DNA from: Phialophora verrucosa
Taxonomy: Eukaryota > Ascomycota > Eurotiomycetes > Chaetothyriales > Herpotrichiellaceae
Length of the DNA stretch: 64,000 nt
Reading direction: 5' to 3'
Assembly (NCBI GenBank): GCA_002099365.1
Contig: MSED01000010.1
Location: 727,480-791,479 of the forward strand
Both the position numbers and the translations under genes were made by a program. Shown piece by piece: positions 12,263 through 22,756 of the stretch (the first letter of the stretch is position 1; each line of letters starts with the position of its first letter). The notes under the pieces are model-generated. The model was given only the letters and a program-made list of their open reading frames with translations. It was not told the DNA's origin and made no database searches.

Positions 12263-14195
12263 TTAGAGAGCGGTGTTTGCTTCCTCGTCGCTACTGTATT
12301 CGATGAGGTCCGAATCATGCCCAGAGTCAGGCAATGCGGTATGGAGAGCAGTATCGACAAGATCATCGCTCTCACCGAGGATCGGTTGATCCAAGTCGTC
12401 GAGCTCGGTAAGAAAGTCTGGTGGCAGCGGAGGGAAAGGACCCTTCGTGGAAGTGACCTGCGTGGACGCATCCGCCAATGCGGCTTGGTCGGTAGCAAAT
12501 TCGTCCGAAGCTCCATTGGTGCAGCGAGAAGGTGTCGGTTGGCAGTGTGCATCGAGGGAAAGATTTGCCTCTAGCTCAACGCCGGTAGGTAGAGAAGCCG
12601 CAGCGTGATCACGGCCGAGCTGGAAGATCTCCAGCATGGCATCATGGATCTCTTGCATCACCGCCCACCAAGCTGCAGCGTTCCCGTCGAAATATGCAAA
12701 GGACGGAAGATATTTTTGCTTCCAGTCGTGGAGTGTTTCCAGGAACATATAGGGAAGAACAGCTTCGATGACAGTCTTCTCGATGACTTTCAAGGCACAG
12801 TAGTACTGGTACCGAGTCATGTCGCTGGCCGGTTGCAAGGACCTCTTGTCTTGGATGATGTACGTTCGAGCGACGTTGATCCAAGCACTGATAATCCGCC
12901 TCAGGCGGTCAATGATCAACGGGAAGCTCAATTCAAAGTGTGCAGCATGCTCAGGCATTTGCCTTAGGCCATGCGTCCCATTCTGTTGCTTTTGAATCGC
13001 TGCCTCTAGCTTGGGGTGTTTGAGGACTTTGTCAATTGCGGCCTTGAGCTTCCCGAAGCCAGAGGAGGCACTTCTCTTGTATGAAGCCTCCATGTCACAC
13101 GCTCGACTCTGGGCGCTTTGAACCAACTGCGTCGCCGTCACAGGGTCCTACAAGGTAGCCGAATTCGCGGCTGGTGGGAGTTCCGCCGTTTTCAATGCTT
13201 GCCGGAGCGATTCGATATCATTCACCACCTGTTCGAGTACAGGGGACAGAGGGGCAAGACCGGTTTCTTCGCTCTGCGCAACCACGGGTTGAACTTGATA
13301 GATGCTCGCCATAAAGGCATCCCACAGTTGGTCACCTCCTCCCATGAAAGGGTGGAGAGCTAAGGCTTCAGAAGTGATCTCTTCGACCTTGGCTTTGCCA
13401 AATTTGGCCTTCTTAAGAGTGCGTTCCAATTGGTCAAACATTCCCTTCATGAGCATGTGCTTAATTGTATCAAGCGAGCTGGCGGAAAGGCCGAGTTCGG
13501 CGAGAACGACTTTCGCGAACGAGAAATGGGTCTGCGGTGATACCGGCAGCCCTGCTGCGTTCGCAAGCTGCTGAGCCTTTTGGGAGACTGGCCGCACAGT
13601 GCGGATAACAAGCTCACTCTCCGGTCCCAGTAGACCACGTGGGAGGAGAGGGTTAGCAGGATCGGCCAGTGCCTTCTCTGCGTCAACCCGGTCCTGGTTG
13701 TTCTCGTCAACCTCCATCTTGTCCGTATCCTCGACGGCCTCGGTATGCTTCTCGTTCGTTGGCTGATCCGGTCTGAGGGCCGTTGCCCCAGTGAAGATGC
13801 GGTGATTCCAACCCTTTCCTGATGTCAGCGAGATCAGCTACGAGTCGCTGAGCTTCTGTTTCGGATATTTTTTTGCCGCTGTCAACCTCCATCTTATCAG
13901 CGGGTTTTGCCTTGGAGGCATTGAAGTCCTCCATGAACGCCCCCCAGTATCGGAGCCGCTGTTTGGGCTTGGGTAGTATCTGTGCCTGAGAGGCACTTCT
14001 GTGGAAAGCTTGTGTCATGGCACCGCTCTGTGAGGTTACAGGCGTGCCGGTAGCAGCCTCGATGGCCAGATTTCGCGCTGCGGATGATTGAGATCGGCCG
14101 CCGTCTGAGCGACCCTGTCGAGTGTTGTTTCGCTTCGAAACTCTGTGCGTGGGTCCTCTCCATGGAGGACGAGAGCCGCCTCTGCCTCCAGCCAT
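12263..14195 (-). pseudogene. Interrupted gene of unknown function (RG-rich N-terminus, acidic C-terminus)
   Basis: Three minus-strand frames read as one gene. Piece 1 (14195 to about 13813) starts MAGGRGGSRPPWRG, a basic RG-rich leader, and contains KMEVDSGKK. Piece 2 (to 13151) contains a second KMEVD copy, then a helical region. Piece 3 (13147-12263) is helical and ends in an acidic tail (YSSDEEANTAL). Pieces 1 and 2 are in different frames; a 40-bp intron at 13812-13773 (GTTGGA...CTCAG) would join them, but its donor is weak. Pieces 2 and 3 share one frame and are separated only by a TAG at 13148-13150. A 45-bp intron starting at that GTAG would also keep frame. So this is either a spliced gene with poor splice sites or one with a nonsense mutation. 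I recognise no domain. Its neighbour in the same direction is the PARG-like gene. Confidence 0.5.
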
Positions 14196-16032
14196 TTTTA
14201 TGACGGGCGAGAATTATGTTTGCGATGAAGAAAATATCGGAATCGTGAGAGTGTTTGGGAAATGTGAATAGACTCACCTACCTACGTGCGTCACGTGCCC
14301 TGCACTCATCACTTTGTAGCCTGCGCTCAATTTTCTTTTTTCTCTTTCTCCGTCGATGAAAAGCGACTTGGCTATATTCCTTACATGTATATTGTCTTAT
14401 CATATCGATAGAAATAGTCGCGCCGCATGTGTTCACGCACCGTGACAATCTCCTCCGCACATCCTTGCCCTGGATAATTCCGCTCTCAGACCCCCTCCGG
14501 GAGCACACCGGATGTAGCTGAGTCGGAAAAGATTGACGAAAGAAGAGACTACAGGCAGACAGGGTTTATGAAGTTTTTATGGACTGGGGATACGGAGGAG
14601 CAGTATTAAAATTCCGACTCCCTGTTAAAGCCTACAACTCGCATTAGCGGCATCGTCGTTCCAATCATAATCCTGGTCAGGCCTCTCGGCGAAAACGCAG
14701 AAAAGTGGAACGAAATATTTGGGGATACCAAGTGTTGAACCAGGCACCAAACGAGGCACCCCCACAGCATCTATACCCAGAAGTCAGCCTCGCATAGCCT
14801 TGCGGTGGAAAAGATGGGCACCGGCGTGAAAGGCTTGTGACAAATAACCCCCTGGTGGCAAAGGCATTAATTCGGGGGTCTCACGGTCGCCGTGGACCAT
14901 CCCGTAATGGTCATCTTCAGCATTGCAGACAGGCGCGTCCGTGATACATGGAGAGGGCTAGAGACCTCTGTGAGTAAGCAGATAGACGGCATCATAATGG
15001 CACATATGTATATGAATATAGACAGCACCTCAGCTTAACACCAAGTCTCCGGGCGTTGAGGAAAGATTTGCTGATAGGCCAAGGCGATGTTGTACGCAGG
15101 CCTGCGTACAATTCGTGTTTGTGAGATGACTCTAATCCATTGGACACATCGCTTGAGCTTCATGGTCCCGCAACACTGTGTGTACAAGTTCTAGGTCCTG
15201 AAGATGTGGCCCACTCGTTTACTTCCAATGTTGTATGTACCTCGATGCCGGAAGCATTCCCGATCATCTCTTTCCCATCTCCATCTCCAATTATCCAATC
15301 TTGACCAGCTACTGGCCCCATTGATGGCAGAATTGAAAAATTTGCCACTGTTCCATGCGACAGCAAGATCATGATGGTATCTCTCGCGGAAGGGGTGGAA
15401 TCCCCGATGCCGATACAAGACGATAGTTGCGCACAGCAGCTGCTATTATGCCAATGACCGAGATTGTGCATGAGATACAGGAAATCCGATGCTATTGAAC
15501 CATGAAGACGTATCGATTTTGGTGAGGGCCCTGTAATGTTGGTTGTGGTACACCGCTCGTGGACACCCTGGGGCGGTGCGGCGGGATCGCTCGGTGAACG
15601 TACATGGAACGTGCCCCGTAGTAGGTCGATAAAGATGTGGTCTCGTATGAGGAGGTGAGATAAAGGTTTGGTGGGTAGCGAAGGATGGCGGCGGTTGATT
15701 GAGTCCGAAGTCTGTCTAGGGTTGTCGTCTGGCGTAAATTGCAATCAAAGTGAGATCAATCGCAACATCCTTCGGCGCAAGGGCAGATGGGTGATTGAGA
15801 GTTTTGCATGGATTTCGCTCTCTCTTGCGTGGAAAATGAAGCATCATGGAGCAATGACGGGTTCAGACTTGGAGCGAGAGCTGGATCGCACCTCAGTGGT
15901 AAGAAGGGCAGCCCTGACGCGTCGTTCCTTCCCAAACTTGGCTAGAGACAAGTCATCCAATCCATATGTAGATTATGACTCCAATGGGTTCATCTCGTCC
16001 TTGTTCCAATCTAGCACTGGCAAGCTACCTAA
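14196..16032. other. Divergent intergenic region, 1.8 kb
   Basis: This lies between the leftward interrupted gene and the rightward 536-aa gene and must hold both promoters. A pyrimidine-rich tract at 14330-14355 precedes the leftward gene. A perfect 22-bp palindrome sits at 15090-15111. The only sizeable frame, on the minus strand at 15160-15744, has no recognisable motif. Confidence 0.6.
15090..15111. repeat. Perfect 22-bp palindrome
   Basis: The half-site TTGTACGCAGG is followed directly by its exact reverse complement, with no spacer. The symmetry stops at the next base on each side. It lies in the divergent intergenic region about 900 bp from either coding region. Such a site could bind a dimeric protein; that is inference only. 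Confidence 0.9.
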
Positions 16033-17643
16033 ATGGAAGCGCGACTTGAGGAAGTCAGAGACGCTGCCGGAGAGGCAGCAGCATTTGCATATAATGCACA
16101 AATCGAACTGGAGTCGATCAAGCAAGCGATCGAAGTTCCAGCGGAACCACTCCCAAGGCACGAACCAGGACATGAAAGTCTCAAAAATGACCCACTCATC
16201 ACCCCTCGGCAACAGGAACTGTCCTGGTACTGCGAGATGCTTGGGGTTGTCGGACTGGCATACTGGATCAAGCAGATTGCCAGATACGAAAGAGAAGTCG
16301 AACGAAAGCTGGGCATCGGCGTGCCAAAACGCAAGAGAGCCTCAGGCAACGACCCGAACTACGAGTACGATGATTCGCCTGGCGGTCATTCTAGTTGGAA
16401 CAAGATGATCGCCGACCTGAAGGATCTAGAGACCTCGCGGTGCTTCTTCTACCTCTGTTCCATCCCACCTGATATCATCTCCGCGCTCATCCGAGGGGAC
16501 CTTCCCAGTAGGATGCAAGAGCCGGAGTTTCGAAGTAGATGGGGACAATACCTCAAATGCCAGAGGAGCCAGGGCACGTACATTATGTCAATCGTCCGCG
16601 TTCTGCCGAGGGCGCGTGGCACATGGACAACTGTCGATGAAAGTGGCACTCCCCCCCCGGCGGCACCTTGCCAAGGCGGTTGGGCGTACTGGGAAGTGGA
16701 ACCTCCACAAGGCTCAGTTAACGGCTCAGGAGTCGGATATGGCTTCACATGGGCCGAATTGATCCATGTTGTGGACAGAGTAGAGCTTTACGTTGACCTG
16801 GGGAATCCAGAGTCAGAATCGTTTGCTCGCATGGTCGACGGGATGGTCCACCCCGCCGTCAACGACCTCGACTACGCCAGCCAGCGAAAGTATGGTGGTG
16901 GTGGAGAAGAGAGAGACAAATTCGATGTCCACAAGCAATGGGCCAAGGACATGAAGTCGACGTACTTGTATTGGGCGCTAAGACTCCAAGGGACAGAGCA
17001 TGAACATCTGCTTCGCACACCCATGAAGCGCTGCCTTAGCTACGGAGGGTTGTCCTTCAACGTCCAGCAGAGAACAGATAAGCATGCGAATCCTGGGTCG
17101 CACGGCTCTCGGCTGCTTGGCCTGGTGCTGGCGATCTGCGAATGTTGTTGGCCAGGGGCTTTCGACGTAAAAGACTATGCTTATCCTGTCATCAGGACGG
17201 TTCAAGTCTCTGACATTGGTCTTGATGAAACTTTGACCTGCGTGCTGACATCGTCAAACAACCACGACGGCGGGCTTAACATGACCTGGGCTGGAAGCAG
17301 CAAAGGCAGCAGGGTCGATCGCGAAGAACCCTCGTACCTCGAAGGGTTGCACTCGAACGCAGTCGGCATTGAGCAATCCGGCTTCCAAGAGATCAATATC
17401 CGCGATTCATGCGAGAAGATCAGCAAGAACCGTGAGCTGTTCCAGCTCGCGGAGCAAAACAATCGAATACGTGCACAACTGGAGGCCGACCTGGCCAGGG
17501 ACTCACAGAGGATCCAAGAGCTTGAAGCCAGTGCCAAACGGCTTGCAGCCATAGCTGAATTGGAGGCTCTGGAATCGCTATACTCGGAACTTACATTGCA
17601 GGATAAGATTGATGATCGTGCCAGTGCTGAGGTGCGAGCATGA
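16033..17643 (+). CDS. Uncharacterised protein, 536 aa, C-terminal coiled coil
   Basis: A single intronless frame. The ATG at 16033 is directly preceded by an in-frame TAA, so it is the earliest start unless an upstream exon exists. Residues 1-40 are a charged helix (MEARLEEVRDAAGEAAAF). Residues 60-180 are mixed helical, with a short basic patch (PKRKR). The middle (about 180-430) is globular, rich in Trp/Gly and aromatic residues (for example GWAYWEVEPPQG and SGVGYGFTWAELIHVVDRVE). Residues 450-536 form a heptad-like coiled coil around NRIRAQLEADLARDSQRIQELE. No signal peptide or membrane segment is visible. I do not recognise the family. It is the first of five rightward genes of similar style up to 31 kb. 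Confidence 0.75.
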   Translation: MEARLEEVRDAAGEAAAFAYNAQIELESIKQAIEVPAEPLPRHEPGHESLKNDPLITPRQQELSWYCEMLGVVGLAYWIKQIARYEREVERKLGIGVPKRKRASGNDPNYEYDDSPGGHSSWNKMIADLKDLETSRCFFYLCSIPPDIISALIRGDLPSRMQEPEFRSRWGQYLKCQRSQGTYIMSIVRVLPRARGTWTTVDESGTPPPAAPCQGGWAYWEVEPPQGSVNGSGVGYGFTWAELIHVVDRVELYVDLGNPESESFARMVDGMVHPAVNDLDYASQRKYGGGGEERDKFDVHKQWAKDMKSTYLYWALRLQGTEHEHLLRTPMKRCLSYGGLSFNVQQRTDKHANPGSHGSRLLGLVLAICECCWPGAFDVKDYAYPVIRTVQVSDIGLDETLTCVLTSSNNHDGGLNMTWAGSSKGSRVDREEPSYLEGLHSNAVGIEQSGFQEINIRDSCEKISKNRELFQLAEQNNRIRAQLEADLARDSQRIQELEASAKRLAAIAELEALESLYSELTLQDKIDDRASAEVRA

Positions 17644-18230
17644 AGGGGGGACGTGGGAATGGGAGAGTCTGATCAGTCGCTAGTCGTGCACGCGTTGATG
17701 AATGTAAATCTCTCCAGTAGCAATCCTAACTGTCCCAGTATCACTTCCCGTCACACTAGCAGGTGGTGACCCGTCTCGACCTACGAACGTTCTATACTTT
17801 GCCGTTTGTCGCAATGTTACTGCCAGCAAGTGAAACTCCACGCGTCTTGTTCGGCTGGCAATTGCGTAGAGCGAGCATCCCTGGGATAAACTCGTCGCTT
17901 TCTGCTCAACTCACTAGCAGACATGAAACGTCTTGGAAGTAGATGACTAGAAGTAGTGCCGTGGTTGTGGTCGCATGAGGGCAGCTTCAAACTGACGATG
18001 AATGACGAACAGGAAGACGTGAACTGAACATGGACAGGCCTCCGTCATCGGACACCGACTTCGTACAGCGCAGGTTGGCACTCTGGCCGTGGCTGCTCCT
18101 TCCATCCCGACTGGTGAGCACCTGCCACGGCAAGAAGAATACCAGAAAATTCTATCTCGCACGACCCTCATGTTCACGAACCATGCGATATTGCAGTCTA
18201 ACACACGTCGCTCTCTGTGTGCACTAGAGC
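17644..18230. other. Intergenic, 587 bp
   Basis: 3' UTR of the 536-aa gene and promoter/leader of the coiled-coil gene. An in-frame TAG lies six bases before the ATG at 18231. I see no other feature. Confidence 0.6.
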
Positions 18231-20762
18231 ATGGCTGCCTCCAAGCAGCGAAAGACACTAAAAACGCGCCTGCAAGACCAAGTTCGTCTGGGCGTGGCAC
18301 AATTCTCAAATGACGAGGACGATGGCATCCACGATCAACTTGATCCGTTTGTCTTGGTCCCCAACTCCATCGAAGAAGACACCACCGAAGTCAATCGGGC
18401 CACCAGGACTATGCTGAAGTCGAACATCGACAAAGCACCAGTGGTCAAGGAGTCCCTGGCCGATGCACAGGCACGCCGATCAGAGCAACTTCAAAAGCTC
18501 GACACCATGCTGGTCAAGGTCAAAGACCTCCGAAACCGTGGTGAAGAAGTAGGACAGTCGGTCGATCGGTTCCGTGACAAGGATACCTCCCAAATCCAGC
18601 AGGCCGCGATCGACATGATCAAAAAGGTCCTCACACGGCATCCGGAATACACTCAGAGCCTCGAAGGAGTTGCCAATAGCGGCATTGCAAAGATCCAAGA
18701 GACTTTGAGAGAACACGCGGTCACAGAGCTAAACATACGCATGGGATGCGTCGACCTGGCTGAGGACCTATTGAAACTCAAGTCGCAGGTTGAAGACGCT
18801 GGCGAGCTCCGGTCGAGATGTGCCACTTTGGAAGCTGAGAAGCGCCACCTTGAGCAACAAGTGGACAAGGCCAGCGACTTGCAGGCCGAGAACAGCCAGC
18901 TCCGGATGGAGATCGCCAGACTACGGAAGGATGCCGAGAGAGTCACTGGACTCGAGGCTGATATCAAGAGTCTTCGGGATGAGAAAAATTCTCAAGCGAA
19001 GCGACTGAGTGAGGAAGTCGAGAACTGGAAGCGGTTGGCGAAGGCGCACTCCAAAGAGAACCAAAAGAATAGCGCACTCGCCAGGGACAAAATCGCTCAA
19101 AGTGAGAAGGAGATCGCGAGGCTGACACGCGTCACGGAGGTGTGGCGGGGGTACTGTGAGGGAGACGATGAGAAGTTCTCCAATTACAGAGCGGATATTG
19201 AGCGACTCAGGTCACGAGAAGGTCGCCTCAAAGACCAGATCGTGAAGGTACGGGACGAGCTCAGCAGGAAGCTGGAGGCCTCGGAGACGGAAAACCGCTC
19301 CGGAGCGCAACAGCTGAAGGAACTGCGGCTACACCTGGCCGCCTCGGCCAAGGAAAACTCGACCCTTCAACGCCGCACGGAGGAAAAGCTCCAAAAAAGC
19401 GAAGATGAGGTCCGGTGGTTGAAAGACCAACTTGAACAGCTCCAGGCTCGGATCAGAGAGCTCACGGATGATCGGGAACTTCTCGACGCCGAACATGCCA
19501 TGATGGGCACAGTGGTGGAGAAGCTCGAGTCCGATGTCACAAGCTTGAAAGCGGACGCCAGATCCTGTGAGCAGGAGGCTACTAGGATGAAGCGCCAGAT
19601 GGAATCCCAAGCATTCGAGCAGCTCCGCCACGATGAGGAAAATGCAATAATGAGCGATGTCATTGAGAAGCTCGAAGGCGAAGTGGCGCAATTGCAGACC
19701 AATGCCGACTACTGGAAGCAGGAGACCGCGAACGCCCAGACTCGCGAGCTGGATCAGGTCAGGCAACTCGAGCAACTGATCTCCAAGCTAGGAGACCAGG
19801 CCGCAGACGCCGAGGACAACGCCCGCAGGCAGATCGAAAGACTGCAAGACCAGAAGGATGACCTTTGCACGGAACTCTCCGACGCCAGAATGGCTCACGT
19901 TGCTGAGACCGACAAGTTAGTAGCGAAGGTCGACTTGTACCAGAACACTATGCTGTCGTTGCTCCCGGGGCTCTTCCTTCCCGGTTTTAGCTGGGAGTCG
20001 TTCGACGAGCTGGTTGTTGAAGGCACTCGCCTACTTCGAGGGGCATATCCTCACTACCCACCGTCGGAGAGCATTCCGTACGTCGAAGGCATCTCATGGC
20101 CATCGCGCAATGGCGACAACTTTACGACGCAGCTGTTCGTCCTCATCGCAAAGATAGCCGGCGATGGTGTTCCGAGTAGCAACATCGATGCTCAGATGCT
20201 TGTCGCCGGCTTGCGCCAGCGTGATTCGGAGACGTTGTCAACGGTTATTCCGTGGCTGTACGCCGCGGTTGCCCACGGCACACAGCTACCGCACAAGTCT
20301 CTACCTGAGATTGTGGCCATACTCCAATGTCTTTGGCTCCTCTTCATCTGCCTAGGAGAGAGTGAACAACTCGCAGAGCTGTACCTCAACCTCAGGCCGA
20401 CGGTTACCGGGGGTGGCCTTCTGGTCGAATGTCTTTTGGACTGCGTCGATGGGGCACAAACTGGAAGCCAACGCCGACTCGTGGACAGTCTATTGTCATT
20501 GGGGACAGCCCGTTGCGTGGCGCTAGAAATGGCGGAGTTGACTTGCTTTATGGACGGTGCTACCATGATCATCCTCCATCCGGACGGCCGGGTAGGCATC
20601 GCGATGCCTGGACAATTCGGCTCGCGATTTGATGCCTTTGGGACCGAGTTCTCGATCGAGTTCACCCAAGCACCAATAGTGGGATCCTTGGCAACTCAAC
20701 CCGTTCCACTAAACGACGCGTCCATTGATTTCGCATCGAAGTTGCCCGCATCGGAGCAATGA
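18231..20762 (+). CDS. Long coiled-coil protein, 843 aa, with a C-terminal globular domain
   Basis: An intronless gene. Residues 1-60 are basic then acidic (DPFVLVPNSIEED). Residues 85-570 are an almost unbroken heptad coiled coil, rich in Glu, Lys, Arg, Gln and Leu (for example LEAEKRHLEQQVDKASDLQ). From about residue 575 (SLLPGLFLPGFSWESFDELV) the protein becomes a compact, mostly hydrophobic helical domain to the end, including VIPWLYAAVAHGTQLP. That domain has a diverged relative in the piece at 30788-31180, so this gene and the 28.1-31.2 kb locus look like paralogues. No motor, SMC hinge, kinase or membrane motif is visible. A structural or tethering role is likely from the coiled coil, but the function is unknown. 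The C-terminal domain resembles no family I can name. Confidence 0.8.
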   Translation: MAASKQRKTLKTRLQDQVRLGVAQFSNDEDDGIHDQLDPFVLVPNSIEEDTTEVNRATRTMLKSNIDKAPVVKESLADAQARRSEQLQKLDTMLVKVKDLRNRGEEVGQSVDRFRDKDTSQIQQAAIDMIKKVLTRHPEYTQSLEGVANSGIAKIQETLREHAVTELNIRMGCVDLAEDLLKLKSQVEDAGELRSRCATLEAEKRHLEQQVDKASDLQAENSQLRMEIARLRKDAERVTGLEADIKSLRDEKNSQAKRLSEEVENWKRLAKAHSKENQKNSALARDKIAQSEKEIARLTRVTEVWRGYCEGDDEKFSNYRADIERLRSREGRLKDQIVKVRDELSRKLEASETENRSGAQQLKELRLHLAASAKENSTLQRRTEEKLQKSEDEVRWLKDQLEQLQARIRELTDDRELLDAEHAMMGTVVEKLESDVTSLKADARSCEQEATRMKRQMESQAFEQLRHDEENAIMSDVIEKLEGEVAQLQTNADYWKQETANAQTRELDQVRQLEQLISKLGDQAADAEDNARRQIERLQDQKDDLCTELSDARMAHVAETDKLVAKVDLYQNTMLSLLPGLFLPGFSWESFDELVVEGTRLLRGAYPHYPPSESIPYVEGISWPSRNGDNFTTQLFVLIAKIAGDGVPSSNIDAQMLVAGLRQRDSETLSTVIPWLYAAVAHGTQLPHKSLPEIVAILQCLWLLFICLGESEQLAELYLNLRPTVTGGGLLVECLLDCVDGAQTGSQRRLVDSLLSLGTARCVALEMAELTCFMDGATMIILHPDGRVGIAMPGQFGSRFDAFGTEFSIEFTQAPIVGSLATQPVPLNDASIDFASKLPASEQ

Positions 20763-21346
20763 AGTCGCTGGGGAGCGTTGGAGCCGCCTCGGGCCATGCG
20801 CAAAGAGACCTGTCGAGCAGGAGCGCGGAGCATGGGAGCTACTCTATATGAATGAAGTGGATGATGTACTACCAGGGAGTGGTTCTTCTCAGTGTGGTCT
20901 TAGTTGCTCCTCCTTAGACAGCGTTCGTTCTAGGTGGGCAGGGGGTGACCCCTTTCGTCCCGCCAGATAGGGCTATGTTACCGATGCCCTCTTTTGCAAG
21001 CTGCTTGGACGGAGATCTCATTGTGTCCTAAATGATGAGGGAGGGTGACTTGTACAACGAGTTGGTGTTGGATTTGGCGGCGTTCGTTGCGCTGGCATGA
21101 AATGATCAATAACGCCTATCGGAGTCTGTAAACGAGCAGATGGGTAGTAGTCACCAGAAAGAGCTCACGCCATGGTAAACTCTTCTCTGATTACTGGGAA
21201 TAGGTCTCCGTGGTCTTCGAGGCCGTGGCAGGTAGCCCGTGACAAGGCCGGCATGAGCAAGGCTGAGGCTGCGTAAATTCATTTCCAGCTCAGCTCACGA
21301 GCGCCTCTTGTGACATCAACCACCAAAACTCAACAAATCGCCCAAG
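20763..21346. other. Intergenic, 584 bp
   Basis: 3' region of the coiled-coil gene and promoter/leader of the next gene. The leader just before 21347 is A/C-rich, as is common in fungi. I see no gene. Confidence 0.6.
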
Positions 21347-22756
21347 ATGTGGGTAAGACAATGCATCCGCTGTAGCGAGGTGTTCGGGGATACGAATCTA
21401 CGAATATGTCAAATACCAAACTGTGGGGGCGTCCTGGCTCTCCATGATGCTTCTAAATGGCAACAAGCTGAAGGTCAACCAAGCGGAATGCTGCGAGGAC
21501 CACCCAGCAGCATCAACAATGGACGCATTCCTAACGATCAAGACTACCGTGAGGCCTCGGCCACGCCATCCCAGTCGCGGGGGACGTCGAACAAAACTGA
21601 CCGCGAATATCGGGACCGCGAATATCGGGACCGCGAATATCGGGACCGCGAATATCGGGACCGCAGGGATCGAGACCGCCGTTCTCAACAGGAGCAAAGA
21701 AGACGTCGGTCACAGAGCCCAAGCACTAGCGGAAGGCACACAAAGTCTGATAAAAGAGATGGCTCAAATAATGCTGCTATTGGGAAGACCGAGGTCTCAG
21801 GCACAGCCAACCCAGGCAAAGCCAACCCAGGCAAAGCCAACCCAGGCAAAGCCAACCCAGGCAAAGCCAACCCAGGCAAAGCCAACCCGGGCGAAACCAA
21901 CCAGGGCGAAGCCGACTCAAGCGGAACGCCCGCGATGGTCTGGTGCTTATGGCACCACACCTATACCCACACTCCGACAACGAAATGTCTAGGCACAGTG
22001 GCCGCAGTAGAGATGAAGGCGCCAAATCTATACTGGCGGGAACTTCCTGCCGGTTGGAAGGAGGCATTCATCGAAACATGTCCAGCTCCTGTCTCGTTGG
22101 CCGATTTGTTGGACCAAATGACCTTCGCGAACAGGATTGCGCTGAATTACAAAGACATGGTCGAGATGCGCGATAAGTATCTCCATCGCCTGAGCATGGC
22201 ACTGGCCAAGATCTGCAGTCCGATAATCTTTGGGCGATGGACAGAAACCATGAACATTTCCTGTTGCATAACTCAACGTATCGTCCGGCGTTTTTGCGGT
22301 GCAATGGCCATGGGTAGAAGAGACATCGTTCTCAAGAACATTCGACCACGGTGGACACAAGATCCGAACCGTCTCACTCCGGAGCCACAGCATCCGGGCA
22401 TCAACATGGAGGCTTTCCAGATGATGACATGGGTGAAGGAGGATTTCAGTGCCCGAGCTCCAAGTCTGGACCGAGAGGCTTATGATACGCTCGTCGGCGT
22501 GATGCAAAAAATTGCGCAGGATTTGGAGGATGATATCCACAATTTGTCGTACGCAACCATGGAAGGAACAGTGTCTTCGCAGGAGATACATTCGTCTGAC
22601 TTGCTGAGGCTGGCATTCCTGGTTCCTGTGCATTGGATCATTCGACCAGTGAGTAGGCCAGTGAGGGAGCAACGCGGCATCCATCTCCTCAACTTTCCGG
22701 ACATGACGAAGATCCTTACTCAGCTGGAAGGCCTGCTGGAGACCTCGCTGCCCTAA
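21347..22756 (+). CDS. Cys-cluster protein with two repeat tracts, 469 aa
   Basis: An intronless frame starting MWVRQCIRCSEVF. The N-terminus has C6-x2-C9-x11-C21-x4-C26, a likely small zinc ribbon. Residues 85-104 are four exact DREYR units followed by an Arg/Ser-rich stretch (RDRRSQQEQRRRRSQSPS) that looks like an RS-type region. Residues 154-178 are five exact ANPGK units plus two degenerate ones. The C-terminal half (about 200-469) is a helical globular region of unknown family (YWRELPAGWKEAFIETC). A zinc ribbon plus RS/RG-like tracts suggests nucleic-acid or nuclear work; this is inference. The sequence ATGTGGGTAAG at the start contains a donor-like GGTAAG, but the Cys pair just after it favours reading through. 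Confidence 0.75.
   Translation: MWVRQCIRCSEVFGDTNLRICQIPNCGGVLALHDASKWQQAEGQPSGMLRGPPSSINNGRIPNDQDYREASATPSQSRGTSNKTDREYRDREYRDREYRDREYRDRRDRDRRSQQEQRRRRSQSPSTSGRHTKSDKRDGSNNAAIGKTEVSGTANPGKANPGKANPGKANPGKANPGKANPGETNQGEADSSGTPAMVWCLWHHTYTHTPTTKCLGTVAAVEMKAPNLYWRELPAGWKEAFIETCPAPVSLADLLDQMTFANRIALNYKDMVEMRDKYLHRLSMALAKICSPIIFGRWTETMNISCCITQRIVRRFCGAMAMGRRDIVLKNIRPRWTQDPNRLTPEPQHPGINMEAFQMMTWVKEDFSARAPSLDREAYDTLVGVMQKIAQDLEDDIHNLSYATMEGTVSSQEIHSSDLLRLAFLVPVHWIIRPVSRPVREQRGIHLLNFPDMTKILTQLEGLLETSLP
21599..21658 (+). repeat. In-frame 15-bp minisatellite, 4 copies
   Basis: Four exact copies of GACCGCGAATATCGG, each encoding DREYR, followed by a degenerate unit starting GACCGCAGGGATCGA. The 15-bp length keeps the frame, so copy number can change without breaking the protein. 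Confidence 0.95.
21806..21880 (+). repeat. In-frame 15-bp minisatellite, 5 exact copies
   Basis: Five exact copies of GCCAACCCAGGCAAA (ANPGK), then two degenerate units to 21910 (NPGE and NQGE variants). It lies only about 150 bp after the DREYR array in the same reading frame. Confidence 0.95.

Noticed and set aside
15160..15744. 194-codon minus-strand frame
   Set aside because: No motif, low-quality composition and it runs across a non-coding region containing the start of another doubtful frame; no splice or promoter support.
15668..16408. 246-codon plus-strand frame overlapping the 536-aa gene
   Set aside because: It overlaps the better-supported frame from 16033 for about 375 bp in another phase, and its composition is Ser/Arg-rich and random-looking.
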